A stretch of 64,000 nucleotides of DNA. It comes from Alteromonas halophila. GTDB lineage: Bacteria; Pseudomonadota; Gammaproteobacteria; Enterobacterales; Alteromonadaceae. The stretch covers positions 62,001-126,000 of the forward strand of contig NZ_BMXP01000004.1 in assembly GCF_014651815.1 (NCBI RefSeq), in the 5' to 3' direction. Shown in pieces: positions 55,496 to 64,000 of the stretch. Under the pieces are notes generated by a model. The model was not told where the DNA came from, did not search any database, and saw only the letters and a program-made list of their open reading frames with translations. The position numbers and the translations under genes are program-made. How positions within the stretch are numbered: the first letter of the stretch is position 1; every line of letters starts with the position of its first letter.

Positions 55496-57115
55496 TTAGC
55501 GGCTTAAGCTGTTCACAACACGCTCGACATTATCTGACATGCGCTGCATGGAACGGGCTATATCGTCGCCCTGAGATAAATCATGGTATTTCTGTGACGA
55601 TGTCACCACCTTGGAGATAATAGCCTCAACATCGCTCAGTACCGCCTCCTGCTCATCCGCAGCATCATTTAAGGCCACCACCACACTGGCAGTCTCTTTA
55701 ATATCGGATACAACCTGATTCAGGGTTTCCAGTGCCAGCGCGGCTTCTGTCGCATTGGTATCAGAGAGCTGCTTTCCTTCCTCCATTGCGGTCACCGCGC
55801 CGCGCGCTTCTGCTTCAAAACTGCTCAGAATATCGTTTATTTCCTTGGTCGACTGCTGGGTTTTCGCCGCCAGCGCCCGCACTTCATCCGCTACTACGGC
55901 AAACCCCCGGCCGTGATCGCCGGCACGCGCCGCCTCAATCGCTGCATTGAGGGCCAGCAGATTGGTCTGGTCAGCGATTTCATTTATCACATTTACCACT
56001 TTAAGAATATTTGCACTGCGGCTTTGCAGTTCACTGACAATCTCACTGGAATGCGTAACGGTCCTGGCTAACTGTTTAAAGCCCCGGTTCGCTTTTTCAA
56101 AGGTGGCATAACAGCTGGCCACGTTTTCCTGTGAATTATTGGTCGCTACCGCCACCTGATCGGTAATCGCTACCAGATTCTGTACAATTTCACGCAATTT
56201 ATCGGTGCTGGCGTCCAGAGACTGTGAGGCATCCCGTTGCTCAACGGCACCATCCATAATGGCATCGCTGACACCATGCAGGTTTTTCACGGCATGCACC
56301 ATTTCCTGCTCGGCGGCCTGCAGCTCACCCACAGAACCTTTTAACTTGTCCTGTAATGTTCGTGCTGAGTCTGCCAGTGCACCCAGCTCATGCCGACTAC
56401 GGTAAGTTAGCGGGTAGTCATAGTTACTCTCGGCCAGGTGTCGGATGCAGGTAGCGATTTCTTTAACCGGCCGAATAACCTGGTGTCGTAGTCTGTAAAT
56501 AACGTAGACCACGGACAATAGCGATAACACCACTGATGCAATCAGTACCAGGTACAACGTACTGCGGGTACTGCCCTGCAGGTCAGCGGTTGCCTGGCTG
56601 GATTGTCTGCCTATTTCGTCGGCAATGGTTGCCAGCAGCTTTGCGGGTTCGCGGTCTATGCCCCGTACAAAATCATCCCCCACTTTAGCGTCAAAGCCTG
56701 ATGCGACAAACGCCTCATACCCTTCCCGGTATTTCTCAGCCATAACCTGGTGCGACTTAAGAAACTGTCGGATATCTGACTTCGCCGCGCTGCTGATAAC
56801 CGGATTATCCAGCATAGTATGAAACTGCGCCCGAATATCTTTTTCACGTTGTTTAAACCGGCCCCAGTATTTATTTCTGTCCTTCTCGTTGTGTCCGCGC
56901 AACAGCACATTTTTCCATTCCTGAACCTGAGTTTTAAAGGCACTTAACACCCCGTTGACATCGCGTTCAGACCGGATCAGGGTGTTTTCAAGTTCTTCAA
57001 TAGAATTGATAAGCGTAAAGGACTTAACGATGGAAGAGGCATTAAGGAGTACTAGCAAAAACAGGCTGGCAAGCACGGGCGTCATTACCAATCGGCTTAT
57101 ACTGGAATAGTTCAC
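55496..57115 (-). CDS. methyl-accepting chemotaxis protein
   Basis: 539 residues starting at a GTG with AAAGGTG upstream. TM1 is about residues 10-30, followed by a helical periplasmic sensor (about 35-185), TM2 (about 187-209, [21 protein letters not shown]), HAMP (210-262), and a signalling coiled-coil with the hairpin tip [21 protein letters not shown]. There is no C-terminal pentapeptide for CheR. The ligand is unknown. No other chemotaxis gene is near. Confidence 0.93.
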   Translation of the reverse strand: MNYSSISRLVMTPVLASLFLLVLLNASSIVKSFTLINSIEELENTLIRSERDVNGVLSAFKTQVQEWKNVLLRGHNEKDRNKYWGRFKQREKDIRAQFHTMLDNPVISSAAKSDIRQFLKSHQVMAEKYREGYEAFVASGFDAKVGDDFVRGIDREPAKLLATIADEIGRQSSQATADLQGSTRSTLYLVLIASVVLSLLSVVYVIYRLRHQVIRPVKEIATCIRHLAESNYDYPLTYRSRHELGALADSARTLQDKLKGSVGELQAAEQEMVHAVKNLHGVSDAIMDGAVEQRDASQSLDASTDKLREIVQNLVAITDQVAVATNNSQENVASCYATFEKANRGFKQLARTVTHSSEIVSELQSRSANILKVVNVINEIADQTNLLALNAAIEAARAGDHGRGFAVVADEVRALAAKTQQSTKEINDILSSFEAEARGAVTAMEEGKQLSDTNATEAALALETLNQVVSDIKETASVVVALNDAADEQEAVLSDVEAIISKVVTSSQKYHDLSQGDDIARSMQRMSDNVERVVNSLSR

Positions 57116-57490
57116 ACATACACCTTTGTTCGGGGCTACAATTTTAACGCCGGTATTAAATGATCGCTGTGTGACATACGCATGACAAAAAAGTATAAAT
57201 TAATATAACCAACTATTCGGATATATACGCAACATGCCATTATCGCGACTGCAGGAGTCCCCAACAATGCACAGGAATTCACAGGTTTTTGGAGCGGTTT
57301 TTTGTAGTACGCAGCGATACTTTATTAGCGCAGGCGTGGGACAAGTGGCGAAGAGGAATCTGGCCTCAACCAGGCTTGGTTAAGATTTATTCGCGGCAAA
57401 GTAACGGCGGGCAGAATGCATCATGCCCACACACATTACTTTTTATCACAAAGTCTGCAAGGGGCGTAACGCATCACACCCCTTCCAGAT
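57116..57490. other. gap between the chemotaxis receptor and guaA
   Basis: 375 bases without a supported gene. On the leftward strand TTGTCA (57188-57183), 17 bases, GATCAT (57165-57160) might be a weak promoter for the receptor. Near guaA, AAGGGG (57459-57464) and CCCCTT (57479-57484) form a stem without a T-run. Confidence 0.5.
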
Positions 57491-59071
57491 TTATTCCCAC
57501 TCAATGGTGGCAGGCGGCTTACCTGAAATGTCGTAGACAACACGCGAAATGCCGTCAATTTCATTAATAATGCGGTTTGAGACTTTACCCAGGAAATCAT
57601 AAGGCAGATGGGCCCAGTGGGCTGTCATAAAGTCGATGGTTTCTACCGCGCGCAGTGACACAACCCAGTCGTATTTACGTGCATCCCCCATCACACCGAC
57701 CGAACGCACCGGTAAAAATACGGTGAAGGCCTGGGAAACTTTCTGGTAAAGATCGGCGCTGCGCAACTCTTCAATAAAGATAGCATCAGCACGACGCAGC
57801 AGGTCGCAATACTCTTTTTTGATCTCGCCCAGCACCCGAACGCCAAGCCCTGGTCCCGGGAAAGGATGGCGATACAGCATATCGTATGGCAGGCCCAGCT
57901 CCAGACCAATCTTGCGAACTTCGTCTTTAAACAGTTCACGCAACGGTTCGACCAGTCCAAGCTCCATATCTTCCGGCAGGCCGCCCACATTGTGGTGTGA
58001 CTTGATAACATGCGCTTTGCCGGTGGCAGAGCCTGCTGACTCGATGACATCGGGATAAATCGTTCCCTGCGCCAGCCATTTAGCATTAGTCAAAAGTGCA
58101 GCCTGCTCGTCAAACACCCGCACAAATTCATTACCGATGACTTTGCGCTTGGCTTCCGGGTCGTCAACCCCTGCCAGTTTGTCCAAAAAGCGCGCTTCAG
58201 CATCGATCTTGATGATATTCAGGCCGAAGTGATCGCCGAACATTTCCATGACCTGCTTGCCTTCATCAAGGCGCAGCAGCCCGTTGTCGACGAATACGCA
58301 GGTAAGCTTGTCACCAATGGCCTGGTGCAACAGCATGGCAGTGACCGAGGAATCAACGCCACCAGATAAGCCCAGAACCACTTCCTCATCGCCGACCTGC
58401 TTTTTAATTTTTTCTACGGCATCTTCAATAATCGCGCCGGGGGTCCAGAGCTTCTCACAGCCACAAATGTCCATCACAAAATGGCTCAGTAGACGCTGGC
58501 CCTGACGGGTATGCGTGACTTCCGGGTGAAACTGTACCCCGTAGAACTGCTTTTCTTCATGGTACATCGCCGCATGCGGACAGGACGCAGTCTGCGCGAT
58601 CGTTTCAAAGCCTTCGGGGACCGCTGAGACCTTATCGCCATGACTCATCCACACATCCAGCAGTGCATTGCCGTTGTCACTGATGGCATCTTCAATATGG
58701 CTGAGCAGCGGGCTGGGTTTAATGATTTCCACCTGCGCATAACCAAACTCACGACGGTCTTTTGAGCCCAGTACACCACCGCCAAGCTGTTCTGACATAG
58801 TCTGCATGCCATAACAGATCCCCAGCACAGGAACACCTGCGGTGAACACATAATCCGGCGCACGCGGTGAGCCCTGCTGTGTCACCGACTCAGGACCTCC
58901 GGACAGGATAATGCCCTGCGGGTTAAACTCGCGAATTTGTGCTTCTGTGACATCCCACGCCCAAAGCTCACAATACACGCCAATTTCACGCACCCGACGT
59001 GCAATTAGCTGTGTGTACTGCGATCCAAAATCAAGTATAAGAATTCGCTGGTCATGAATATTGGTGGTCAT
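57491..59071 (-). CDS. guaA: GMP synthase (glutamine-hydrolysing)
   Basis: 526 residues from the ATG at 59071 with an AGGT site; the frame extends six codons more but those fall in the T-run of a terminator. The glutaminase domain has its nucleophile Cys in [10 protein letters not shown] and partners in [11 protein letters not shown]. The ATP-pyrophosphatase domain has [15 protein letters not shown], and the C-terminal dimer domain follows. It converts XMP to GMP. It follows guaB by 78 bases, with an intrinsic terminator between them. Confidence 0.97.
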   Translation of the reverse strand: MTTNIHDQRILILDFGSQYTQLIARRVREIGVYCELWAWDVTEAQIREFNPQGIILSGGPESVTQQGSPRAPDYVFTAGVPVLGICYGMQTMSEQLGGGVLGSKDRREFGYAQVEIIKPSPLLSHIEDAISDNGNALLDVWMSHGDKVSAVPEGFETIAQTASCPHAAMYHEEKQFYGVQFHPEVTHTRQGQRLLSHFVMDICGCEKLWTPGAIIEDAVEKIKKQVGDEEVVLGLSGGVDSSVTAMLLHQAIGDKLTCVFVDNGLLRLDEGKQVMEMFGDHFGLNIIKIDAEARFLDKLAGVDDPEAKRKVIGNEFVRVFDEQAALLTNAKWLAQGTIYPDVIESAGSATGKAHVIKSHHNVGGLPEDMELGLVEPLRELFKDEVRKIGLELGLPYDMLYRHPFPGPGLGVRVLGEIKKEYCDLLRRADAIFIEELRSADLYQKVSQAFTVFLPVRSVGVMGDARKYDWVVSLRAVETIDFMTAHWAHLPYDFLGKVSNRIINEIDGISRVVYDISGKPPATIEWE

Positions 59072-59088
59072 GCTGTTACCTGTCATCA

Positions 59089-59121
59089 ATAAAAAGAAAA
59101 AGGCTGGTAAGAGACCAGCCT
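59089..59121 (-). terminator. terminator/attenuator between guaB and guaA
   Basis: Read leftward, GGCTGGT pairs with ACCAGCC (59114-59120 with 59102-59108, five-base loop), followed by TTTTTCTTTTT. It starts about 30 bases after the guaB stop and ends just before guaA. Confidence 0.8.
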
Positions 59122-59149
59122 GACATTGGGTTTGTCATGCGCCCGGGGC

Positions 59150-60619
59150 TTAGCCCAGGCGATAGTTAGGCGCTTCTTTGGTAATGCTCACATCGTGCAC
59201 GTGAGATTCGCCCATGCCGGCAGAGGTAACACGCACAAATTTTGCTTCGTTACGCATCTGATCAATGGTGCCACACCCGGTCAGTCCCATGGCAGAGCGC
59301 AGGCCTCCCATCTGCTGGTGGATAATTGTCGCGATTGGCCCTTTGTAGGCCACCCGGCCTTCAATGCCTTCAGGTACCAGTTTGTCAGCCTTGCTGGCAT
59401 CCTGGAAATAGCGATCTGATGACCCATTACTCTGGTTCATTGCGCCCAGTGAGCCCATTCCGCGGTATGACTTGTAATAGCGGCCCTGATAGAGTTCGAC
59501 CTCTCCGGGCGCTTCTTCGGTGCCAGCCAGCATGCTGCCAACCATGACGCAGCTTGCGCCCGCCGCAATCGACTTGGCAATATCGCCCGAGAAGCGAATA
59601 CCGCCGTCGGCGATGACCGGGATATCATGATCTTTCAGCGCTTCGACAACGTCGCCTACGGCAGAAATCTGTGGTACACCACACCCGGTAACAATCCGGG
59701 TAGTACAGATAGAGCCTGGGCCAATGCCAACTTTCACTGCATCGACACCCGCTTCGACCAGCGCCAGTGCGCCTGCTGCAGTCGCAACGTTACCGGCGAT
59801 GATCTGCAGATCCGGGTAGCTGTCACGTACTGATTTTACCCGATCAATCACGCCCTTTGAGTGACCGTGAGAGGTATCAATCAGCAGCACATCAACGCCG
59901 GCATCAACCAGCAGCTGAATTCGCTCGTCGGTACCTGCGCCAACACCAACGGCAGCACCAACCCGCAGTCGGCCCAGCGAATCTTTACAGGCGTTGGGTT
60001 TATTTTCTGCTTTCTGGAAATCTTTAACGGTGATAAGGCCGGTCAGCTTAAAGGCATCATCGACCACCAGGATTTTCTCTATGCGATGTTCGTGCATCAG
60101 TTCCAGTACGTTGTCAGAACTGGCCCCTTCTTTCACCGTAACCAGGTTATCCTTGCTGGTCATGACCTGCGATACGGGCAGTTCAAGACGACGCTCAAAG
60201 CGCAAATCGCGACCCGTAACAATACCGACAAGATTATTTTCTTTGTCCGTGACCGGAAAGCCTGAATACCCCAGCTTTTTGGATAGCGCAATGACATCGC
60301 CGATGGTGGCGTCAGCCTCAACCGTCACAGGATCGGAGACCACACCACTTTCGTATTTCTTCACTTCGCGAACGTGTTTGGCCTGCTCTTCCGGCTGCAT
60401 ATTTTTATGAATGAAGCCCATTCCGCCTTCCTGCGCCAGGGCAATCGCCAGCGGCGCTTCTGACACTGTATCCATTGCAGCAGAAACCATGGGAATATTC
60501 AGGGTAACCCCGCGGGTGAGGCGCGTCTGTAAACTTGCTGTATGAGGGAGGACGTCAGAATAGCCGGGAACCAGCAGAACGTCGTCAAATGTAAGCGCTT
60601 CTTGGATGATACGGAGCAT
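59150..60619 (-). CDS. guaB: IMP dehydrogenase
   Basis: 489 residues. A (beta/alpha)8 barrel opens with [18 protein letters not shown], two CBS domains are inserted at about residues 93-205, and the catalytic Cys is in [18 protein letters not shown]. The flap segment follows ([12 protein letters not shown]). It oxidises IMP to XMP with NAD+, the first committed step to GMP. It is the first gene of the guaBA pair with a strong promoter upstream. Confidence 0.98.
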   Translation of the reverse strand: MLRIIQEALTFDDVLLVPGYSDVLPHTASLQTRLTRGVTLNIPMVSAAMDTVSEAPLAIALAQEGGMGFIHKNMQPEEQAKHVREVKKYESGVVSDPVTVEADATIGDVIALSKKLGYSGFPVTDKENNLVGIVTGRDLRFERRLELPVSQVMTSKDNLVTVKEGASSDNVLELMHEHRIEKILVVDDAFKLTGLITVKDFQKAENKPNACKDSLGRLRVGAAVGVGAGTDERIQLLVDAGVDVLLIDTSHGHSKGVIDRVKSVRDSYPDLQIIAGNVATAAGALALVEAGVDAVKVGIGPGSICTTRIVTGCGVPQISAVGDVVEALKDHDIPVIADGGIRFSGDIAKSIAAGASCVMVGSMLAGTEEAPGEVELYQGRYYKSYRGMGSLGAMNQSNGSSDRYFQDASKADKLVPEGIEGRVAYKGPIATIIHQQMGGLRSAMGLTGCGTIDQMRNEAKFVRVTSAGMGESHVHDVSITKEAPNYRLG

Positions 60620-60658
60620 GCAACAACACCTTTTCAGTTGAGGGTTAATTGCGGCGCA

Positions 60659-60687
60659 ATTGTAGTGTTTTTTCGTTTTCAGGTAAA
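60659..60687 (-). promoter_or_regulatory. promoter of guaB
   Basis: Read leftward, TTTACC (60687-60682), a 17-base spacer, TACAAT (60664-60659), then a GC-rich TGCGCCGC start region, as in growth-rate- and stringent-controlled promoters. It is 40 bases before the guaB ATG. Confidence 0.7.
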
Positions 60688-60722
60688 CTCTATTCCAACT
60701 AAAACCAAGGATTTTTTGCAGT

Positions 60723-62084
60723 ATGTTTCAGACGCCGCCCGCCTCCCCCCGCCAAATCCTCACTGTCACCCGCTTAAACCGCCTGGCGCGTACGTTGCTG
60801 GAAAGTGAGATGGGCCTTATCTGGCTATCGGCAGAGGTGTCGAATTTTGTCGCCGCGGCATCAGGCCACTGGTATTTCACCTTAAAAGACAACAAAGCGC
60901 AGGTTCGCGCCGCCATGTTTAAGAATGCCAACCGTCTGGTACGCAGACGGCCGAAGGAGGGAGATAAAATTCTGGTCCGCGCCTCTGTCGGGATTTATGA
61001 AGCCCGGGGTGATTATCAGCTGATTGTCGAGCACCTTGAAGATGATGGAGAGGGCCGTCTTAAGCAGGCCTTTGATGCGCTGAAAGCAAAGCTGCTGGGC
61101 GAAGGACTGTTTGATGCCTCAAAAAAGCGTCCGTTGCCCGACAGCATTCAGCGCATTGGCGTGATTACCTCAGCCAGCGGTGCGGCGCTGCATGATGTGC
61201 TGAGCGTACTTGGCCGTCGCAGTCCGGCAACGCAGGTCGTCGTGTATCCGTCGCTGGTACAGGGCGAGTCTGCTGCCGCACAGTTAATTGATGCCATTCA
61301 TACGGCTAACGCACGTAATGAGGTTGATGTGATCCTGCTCACCCGCGGCGGGGGCAGTATGGAGGATTTGTGGTGCTTCAACAACGAAGCGCTGGCCCGC
61401 ACTATTGCCAGTTCTGATTTACCCATCGTAAGTGCGGTGGGTCACGAGGTTGATATTACCATTGCCGATTTTGTAGCAGACTTGCGGGCGCCGACCCCGT
61501 CGGCTGCCGCCGAGCAACTGAGTCAGGATACCCGCGCCTTATTGCAGCGGCTTGATACGCTGACCACACGTTTAAGCCGGACTATGGAGGCGCGAATACG
61601 AAACGCAGAGCGCCAGTTAAAAGCCAGCCATCAGCATTTACGGGCCTTGCACCCGGCCAACCAGATTAATGCGCAAAACCAGAACTTACGCCGGTTATCA
61701 CGCAGTCTTCAGCACGGAATGCTGCAACATTTGCGCTATGCCCGGCAACAGGCACGTAATCTGGATGAGCGCCTGCACAGGGTGTCACCGCTCAAATCTC
61801 TTCACGCCAGTCAGCATCAGCTTGACGGCCTGACCCGGCGTCTGGTGGCGGCAATGACACAGCGACAGCGCAGCGCTGAGCAAGCTCTGGCCACACAGGC
61901 TCAGCTACTGCAGTCCGTCAGTCCGCTGGCAACACTGGCACGCGGTTACAGTATTACGTTCAGTGGCACCACGGCTGTCACGGGCGTGAACCAGGTTAAC
62001 GAGGGTGACAGCCTGACAACCCGGGTTGCTGATGGTGAGATTGTATCCACGGTTAGCGCCACCAAACAGCTAAATGACGAGTAA
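60723..62084 (+). CDS. xseA: exodeoxyribonuclease VII large subunit
   Basis: 453 residues. The N-terminal OB fold is at residues 10-100 ([41 protein letters not shown]). The catalytic region follows with [16 protein letters not shown] and [21 protein letters not shown] long coiled-coil (about 270-390) precedes the C-terminal LARGYSITF. With XseB it degrades single-stranded DNA. It is divergent from guaB. No xseB gene is in this window. Confidence 0.97.
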   Translation: MFQTPPASPRQILTVTRLNRLARTLLESEMGLIWLSAEVSNFVAAASGHWYFTLKDNKAQVRAAMFKNANRLVRRRPKEGDKILVRASVGIYEARGDYQLIVEHLEDDGEGRLKQAFDALKAKLLGEGLFDASKKRPLPDSIQRIGVITSASGAALHDVLSVLGRRSPATQVVVYPSLVQGESAAAQLIDAIHTANARNEVDVILLTRGGGSMEDLWCFNNEALARTIASSDLPIVSAVGHEVDITIADFVADLRAPTPSAAAEQLSQDTRALLQRLDTLTTRLSRTMEARIRNAERQLKASHQHLRALHPANQINAQNQNLRRLSRSLQHGMLQHLRYARQQARNLDERLHRVSPLKSLHASQHQLDGLTRRLVAAMTQRQRSAEQALATQAQLLQSVSPLATLARGYSITFSGTTAVTGVNQVNEGDSLTTRVADGEIVSTVSATKQLNDE

Positions 62085-62217
62085 AAAAAGACGCATCGCA
62101 AAAACGGCAGACGGCGGCCTCAGAAGGCTATTGACAAGCTTCGCATGGGTGCGCGATCCTTGGTTAATAAATGTATCGTCGCGTATCGGCAGGTATCGCG
62201 CAGAAAGAGGCTTTTTT

Positions 62218-63318
62218 ATGTCACTACGCGCGCCCCGTACCAGGTTCGTCGTACTATACTTTTGTTGCATAATTGGCGCGGCAGGCTGTGCCCATCAGTC
62301 GCAGACTAAACAAATTTCCTCTGCCCATGTACCAGAGCTGGACGTACAGGCATTGTCACTGTTTTCTACTTATGCCAGTGATGCCATGCGTTTACAGTGT
62401 CAGCAAAACGCGCACACATGTCACGAAGACGCGATCCCGCCCGACACATTTCTTGATACCCTACGCGACGCGGGCAACGCTGACACTGTGCATGCCTCCT
62501 CCTCACAGTCTGCCGATTATGAACTGCTTATAGCCAACCTTGGCCGTGAAACAACACCCTCTGTCTGGCAGTCATTGTTTTCTCAGCGCTCCCCCGACAG
62601 TATGCAATATGCAGAGTTTACGCTGACCTGGCGAGGGATTGAATTGTCCAGCCTAATTGTCAGCGGGCGCTTCCCGGCTACCGCGGATGCGAAAGCTAAA
62701 GCGCGTCACCTTATCGGCAAGTGGTGGAACGCCGTCGAAAACAAGCGTATTTTTTCTGCCCGTTATCTGTACACCCAGCTTAATGCCAGCAATTACGACG
62801 ATGAACTACGCCTGCCTGAATCTATCGACACCTTTCGGCAGTCTGTCACCGAACTGTATCCTGACCCGCTGGAGGGCGTGATCAGTCGCTACACCCACCC
62901 TGACTATCAGGATGCGCTGGTCGACATTAACGTCTACCCTATTCGTCAGTCTCTGTCTAATGACACGGCCCGGATCCTGGACGATGAACTGAACAATGAT
63001 CTGGCTCAGGCTGAAAAAGTGGCGGACGCACGGGCATTGACGCTGGAGCTTATTCACACCGCCGAAGATACGGATGTTGCGACCCTTCAGGGCAAAGGCA
63101 GACGGCTCGCACTGCAGGCATCATCGCCAACCAGCGATACGATTTATGCCAGTATTTACGCCTTTCGTCTTAAGGATAAAATAGTCAAAATTACGACCAC
63201 CATGCCACCTCGGTTTTCTGATGCGCTGGTGAGCAAGGCCATACCGCACATTCAGGTCCCGAAGGAGTCAGGACTGATGTCTTCTCTGCGGGCAAACAGT
63301 ACGCAGGGCGGGAGTTAG
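62218..63318 (+). CDS. lipoprotein of unknown function
   Basis: 366 residues from the ATG at 62218 (AGAGG upstream); the frame is open 48 codons more, back into xseA, without a ribosome site. The signal is short and basic, then FVVLYFCCIIGAAGC with the lipobox Cys at about residue 24, followed by AHQSQ. The rest is a soluble domain with SPDSMQYAEFTLTWRGIELSSLIVSGRFPA and NVYPIRQSLSNDTARILDDEL. I do not recognise a family. Probably an outer-membrane lipoprotein by the +2 Ala. Confidence 0.65.
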   Translation: MSLRAPRTRFVVLYFCCIIGAAGCAHQSQTKQISSAHVPELDVQALSLFSTYASDAMRLQCQQNAHTCHEDAIPPDTFLDTLRDAGNADTVHASSSQSADYELLIANLGRETTPSVWQSLFSQRSPDSMQYAEFTLTWRGIELSSLIVSGRFPATADAKAKARHLIGKWWNAVENKRIFSARYLYTQLNASNYDDELRLPESIDTFRQSVTELYPDPLEGVISRYTHPDYQDALVDINVYPIRQSLSNDTARILDDELNNDLAQAEKVADARALTLELIHTAEDTDVATLQGKGRRLALQASSPTSDTIYASIYAFRLKDKIVKITTTMPPRFSDALVSKAIPHIQVPKESGLMSSLRANSTQGGS

Positions 63319-63379
63319 TTGTGGTTACGGCCCATTTCAAGGCGGTCCGGTTGTAGGGTGCAGCGCCAGCCTGAAACGC

Positions 63380-63403
63380 GACAGGTAGCGCCAGCTACCT
63401 GTC
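63380..63403. terminator. hairpin between the lipoprotein gene and der
   Basis: A perfect 10-bp stem GACAGGTAGC, loop GCCA, GCTACCTGTC between convergent genes. There is no T-run, so a terminator role is probable but not certain. Confidence 0.5.
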
Positions 63404-63414
63404 TGTCCGGGTGC

Positions 63415-64000
63415 TTAGCGGCGCTTCTGCTTGTGAAACGACATCATCCGACGGCGCTTACGCTGCTGTGACAAGGTAAGCTTGTTGGTCTTGCCCTCAA
63501 ACGGATTGCTGCCTTCGCGGAACTCAATTTTTATGGGTGTCCCCATTACCTTTAACGCGCGACGGAAATAGTTCATCAGGAAACGTTTATAGGAACTGGG
63601 CAAGGCGTCAACCTGGTTGCCATGGATCACAATGACCGGCGGGTTGTAGCCCCCGGCATGGGCGTACTTCATCTTGACCCGACGTCCGCGGACCAGCGGC
63701 GGCAGATGATCTTCCTGTGCCAGCTCCATAATCTGAGTCAGCAACGACGTACTGACCCGACGGGTCGCACTTGCATACGCTTCCTGTACGGACTCAAACA
63801 AATTACCTACACCACTGCCGTGCAACGCCGAGATAAAGTGCAGCCGCGCAAAGTCTATAAAACCAAGACGGCGATCCAGCTCGCGCTTCAGTTCGTCTTT
63901 AATATCGGTATCCAGACCATCCCATTTATTTACGGCAAGCACCAGCGAGCGCCCCGAGTTCAGCACAAAGCCCAGCAGGCTTAAATCCTGATCAGAAATA
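63415..64000 (-). CDS. der: GTPase Der (EngA), C-terminal part
   Basis: 195 codons of a frame that enters from the right edge (no start seen) and ends at 63415. It holds the end of the second G domain (G4 motif NKWD, G5-like ISALHGSG) and the C-terminal KH-like domain with [15 protein letters not shown] and [15 protein letters not shown], ending in the basic tail KQKRR. Der is a double GTPase that acts in 50S ribosome assembly. The N-terminal G domain lies outside the window. Confidence 0.95.
   Translation of the reverse strand, partial: ISDQDLSLLGFVLNSGRSLVLAVNKWDGLDTDIKDELKRELDRRLGFIDFARLHFISALHGSGVGNLFESVQEAYASATRRVSTSLLTQIMELAQEDHLPPLVRGRRVKMKYAHAGGYNPPVIVIHGNQVDALPSSYKRFLMNYFRRALKVMGTPIKIEFREGSNPFEGKTNKLTLSQQRKRRRMMSFHKQKRR

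Noticed and set aside
57121-57200. A flagellar sigma-28 promoter for the chemotaxis receptor
   Set aside because: No TAAA with a properly spaced GCCGATAA was found; only a weak sigma-70-like pair is present.
57289-57567. A 92-codon rightward frame between the chemotaxis receptor and guaA
   Set aside because: It runs into the 3' end of guaA antisense, and has no ribosome site or motif.

Overview
The window is ordinary chromosome from a marine-type gammaproteobacterium, most likely Alteromonadales (Alteromonas/Salinimonas-like). The evidence is the order tig-clpP-clpX-lon-hupB-ppiD, the block ileS-lspA-fkpB-ispH followed by type IV minor pilins, a UUG-initiated rpsT, tRNAs that encode their own CCA, and several envelope and lipid genes common in that order. 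I see no insertion sequence, prophage, integrase, CRISPR array or rRNA. The genus is inference; no database search was possible.

Layout. 1-4.2 kb: an edge-truncated hotdog (MaoC-like) gene, ygfX-sdhE, ygfZ, slyD, and a glnB/nadE pair with overlapping stop and start. 4.4-14.3 kb: two facing sets of type IV minor pilin genes. A compact five-gene set reads rightward (4385-7581). A canonical pilV-pilW-pilX-pilY1-pilE operon reads leftward (14303-7670), and the two meet tail to tail. 14.5-22.4 kb: ispH, fkpB, lspA, ileS, ribF and murJ leftward, and rpsT rightward. 22.5-26 kb: envelope lipid genes (an LpxH-like phosphoesterase, a two-domain OlsF-like acyltransferase, a PAP2 phosphatase), then dapE. 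27.2-32.8 kb: a 597-base regulatory-looking gap, a large secreted subtilase, a small protein with a variant PEP-CTERM-like tail, and three small envelope proteins. One of these is a 56-residue GTG-started membrane protein.

32.9-41.6 kb: the folding and proteolysis block read leftward: tig, clpP, clpX, lon (with a clear sigma-32 heat-shock promoter), hupB and ppiD. 41.9-42.5 kb: five tRNAs (Pro-Arg-His-Leu-Pro in transcription order) behind a strong promoter with a GC-rich discriminator. 42.8-44.4 kb: folD, a DUF1415 gene and a small membrane protein. 44.6-49.2 kb: a Gld-like ABC exporter operon (ATPase, permease, GldG-like protein, DUF4340 protein) with a perfect palindrome upstream. 49.5-54.4 kb: trmO, proS, an MBL-fold hydrolase, pldA and psiE. 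54.5-64 kb: a histone-deacetylase-family protein, a chemotaxis receptor, guaB-guaA separated by an intrinsic terminator, xseA, a novel lipoprotein and the C-terminal part of der.

How the genes fit together. Most of the window is housekeeping: protein quality control, nucleotide and cofactor synthesis, lipoprotein and peptidoglycan precursor handling, tRNAs. The accessory character lies in the double minor-pilin locus, the lipid-remodelling trio, the protease/PEP-CTERM-like pair and the Gld-like ABC operon. I found no wholly new defence-type or mobile system. The best candidates for undescribed biology are the second minor-pilin set, the intergenic repeats before the protease, the palindrome before the Gld-like operon, and the guaB/guaA attenuator-like hairpin.
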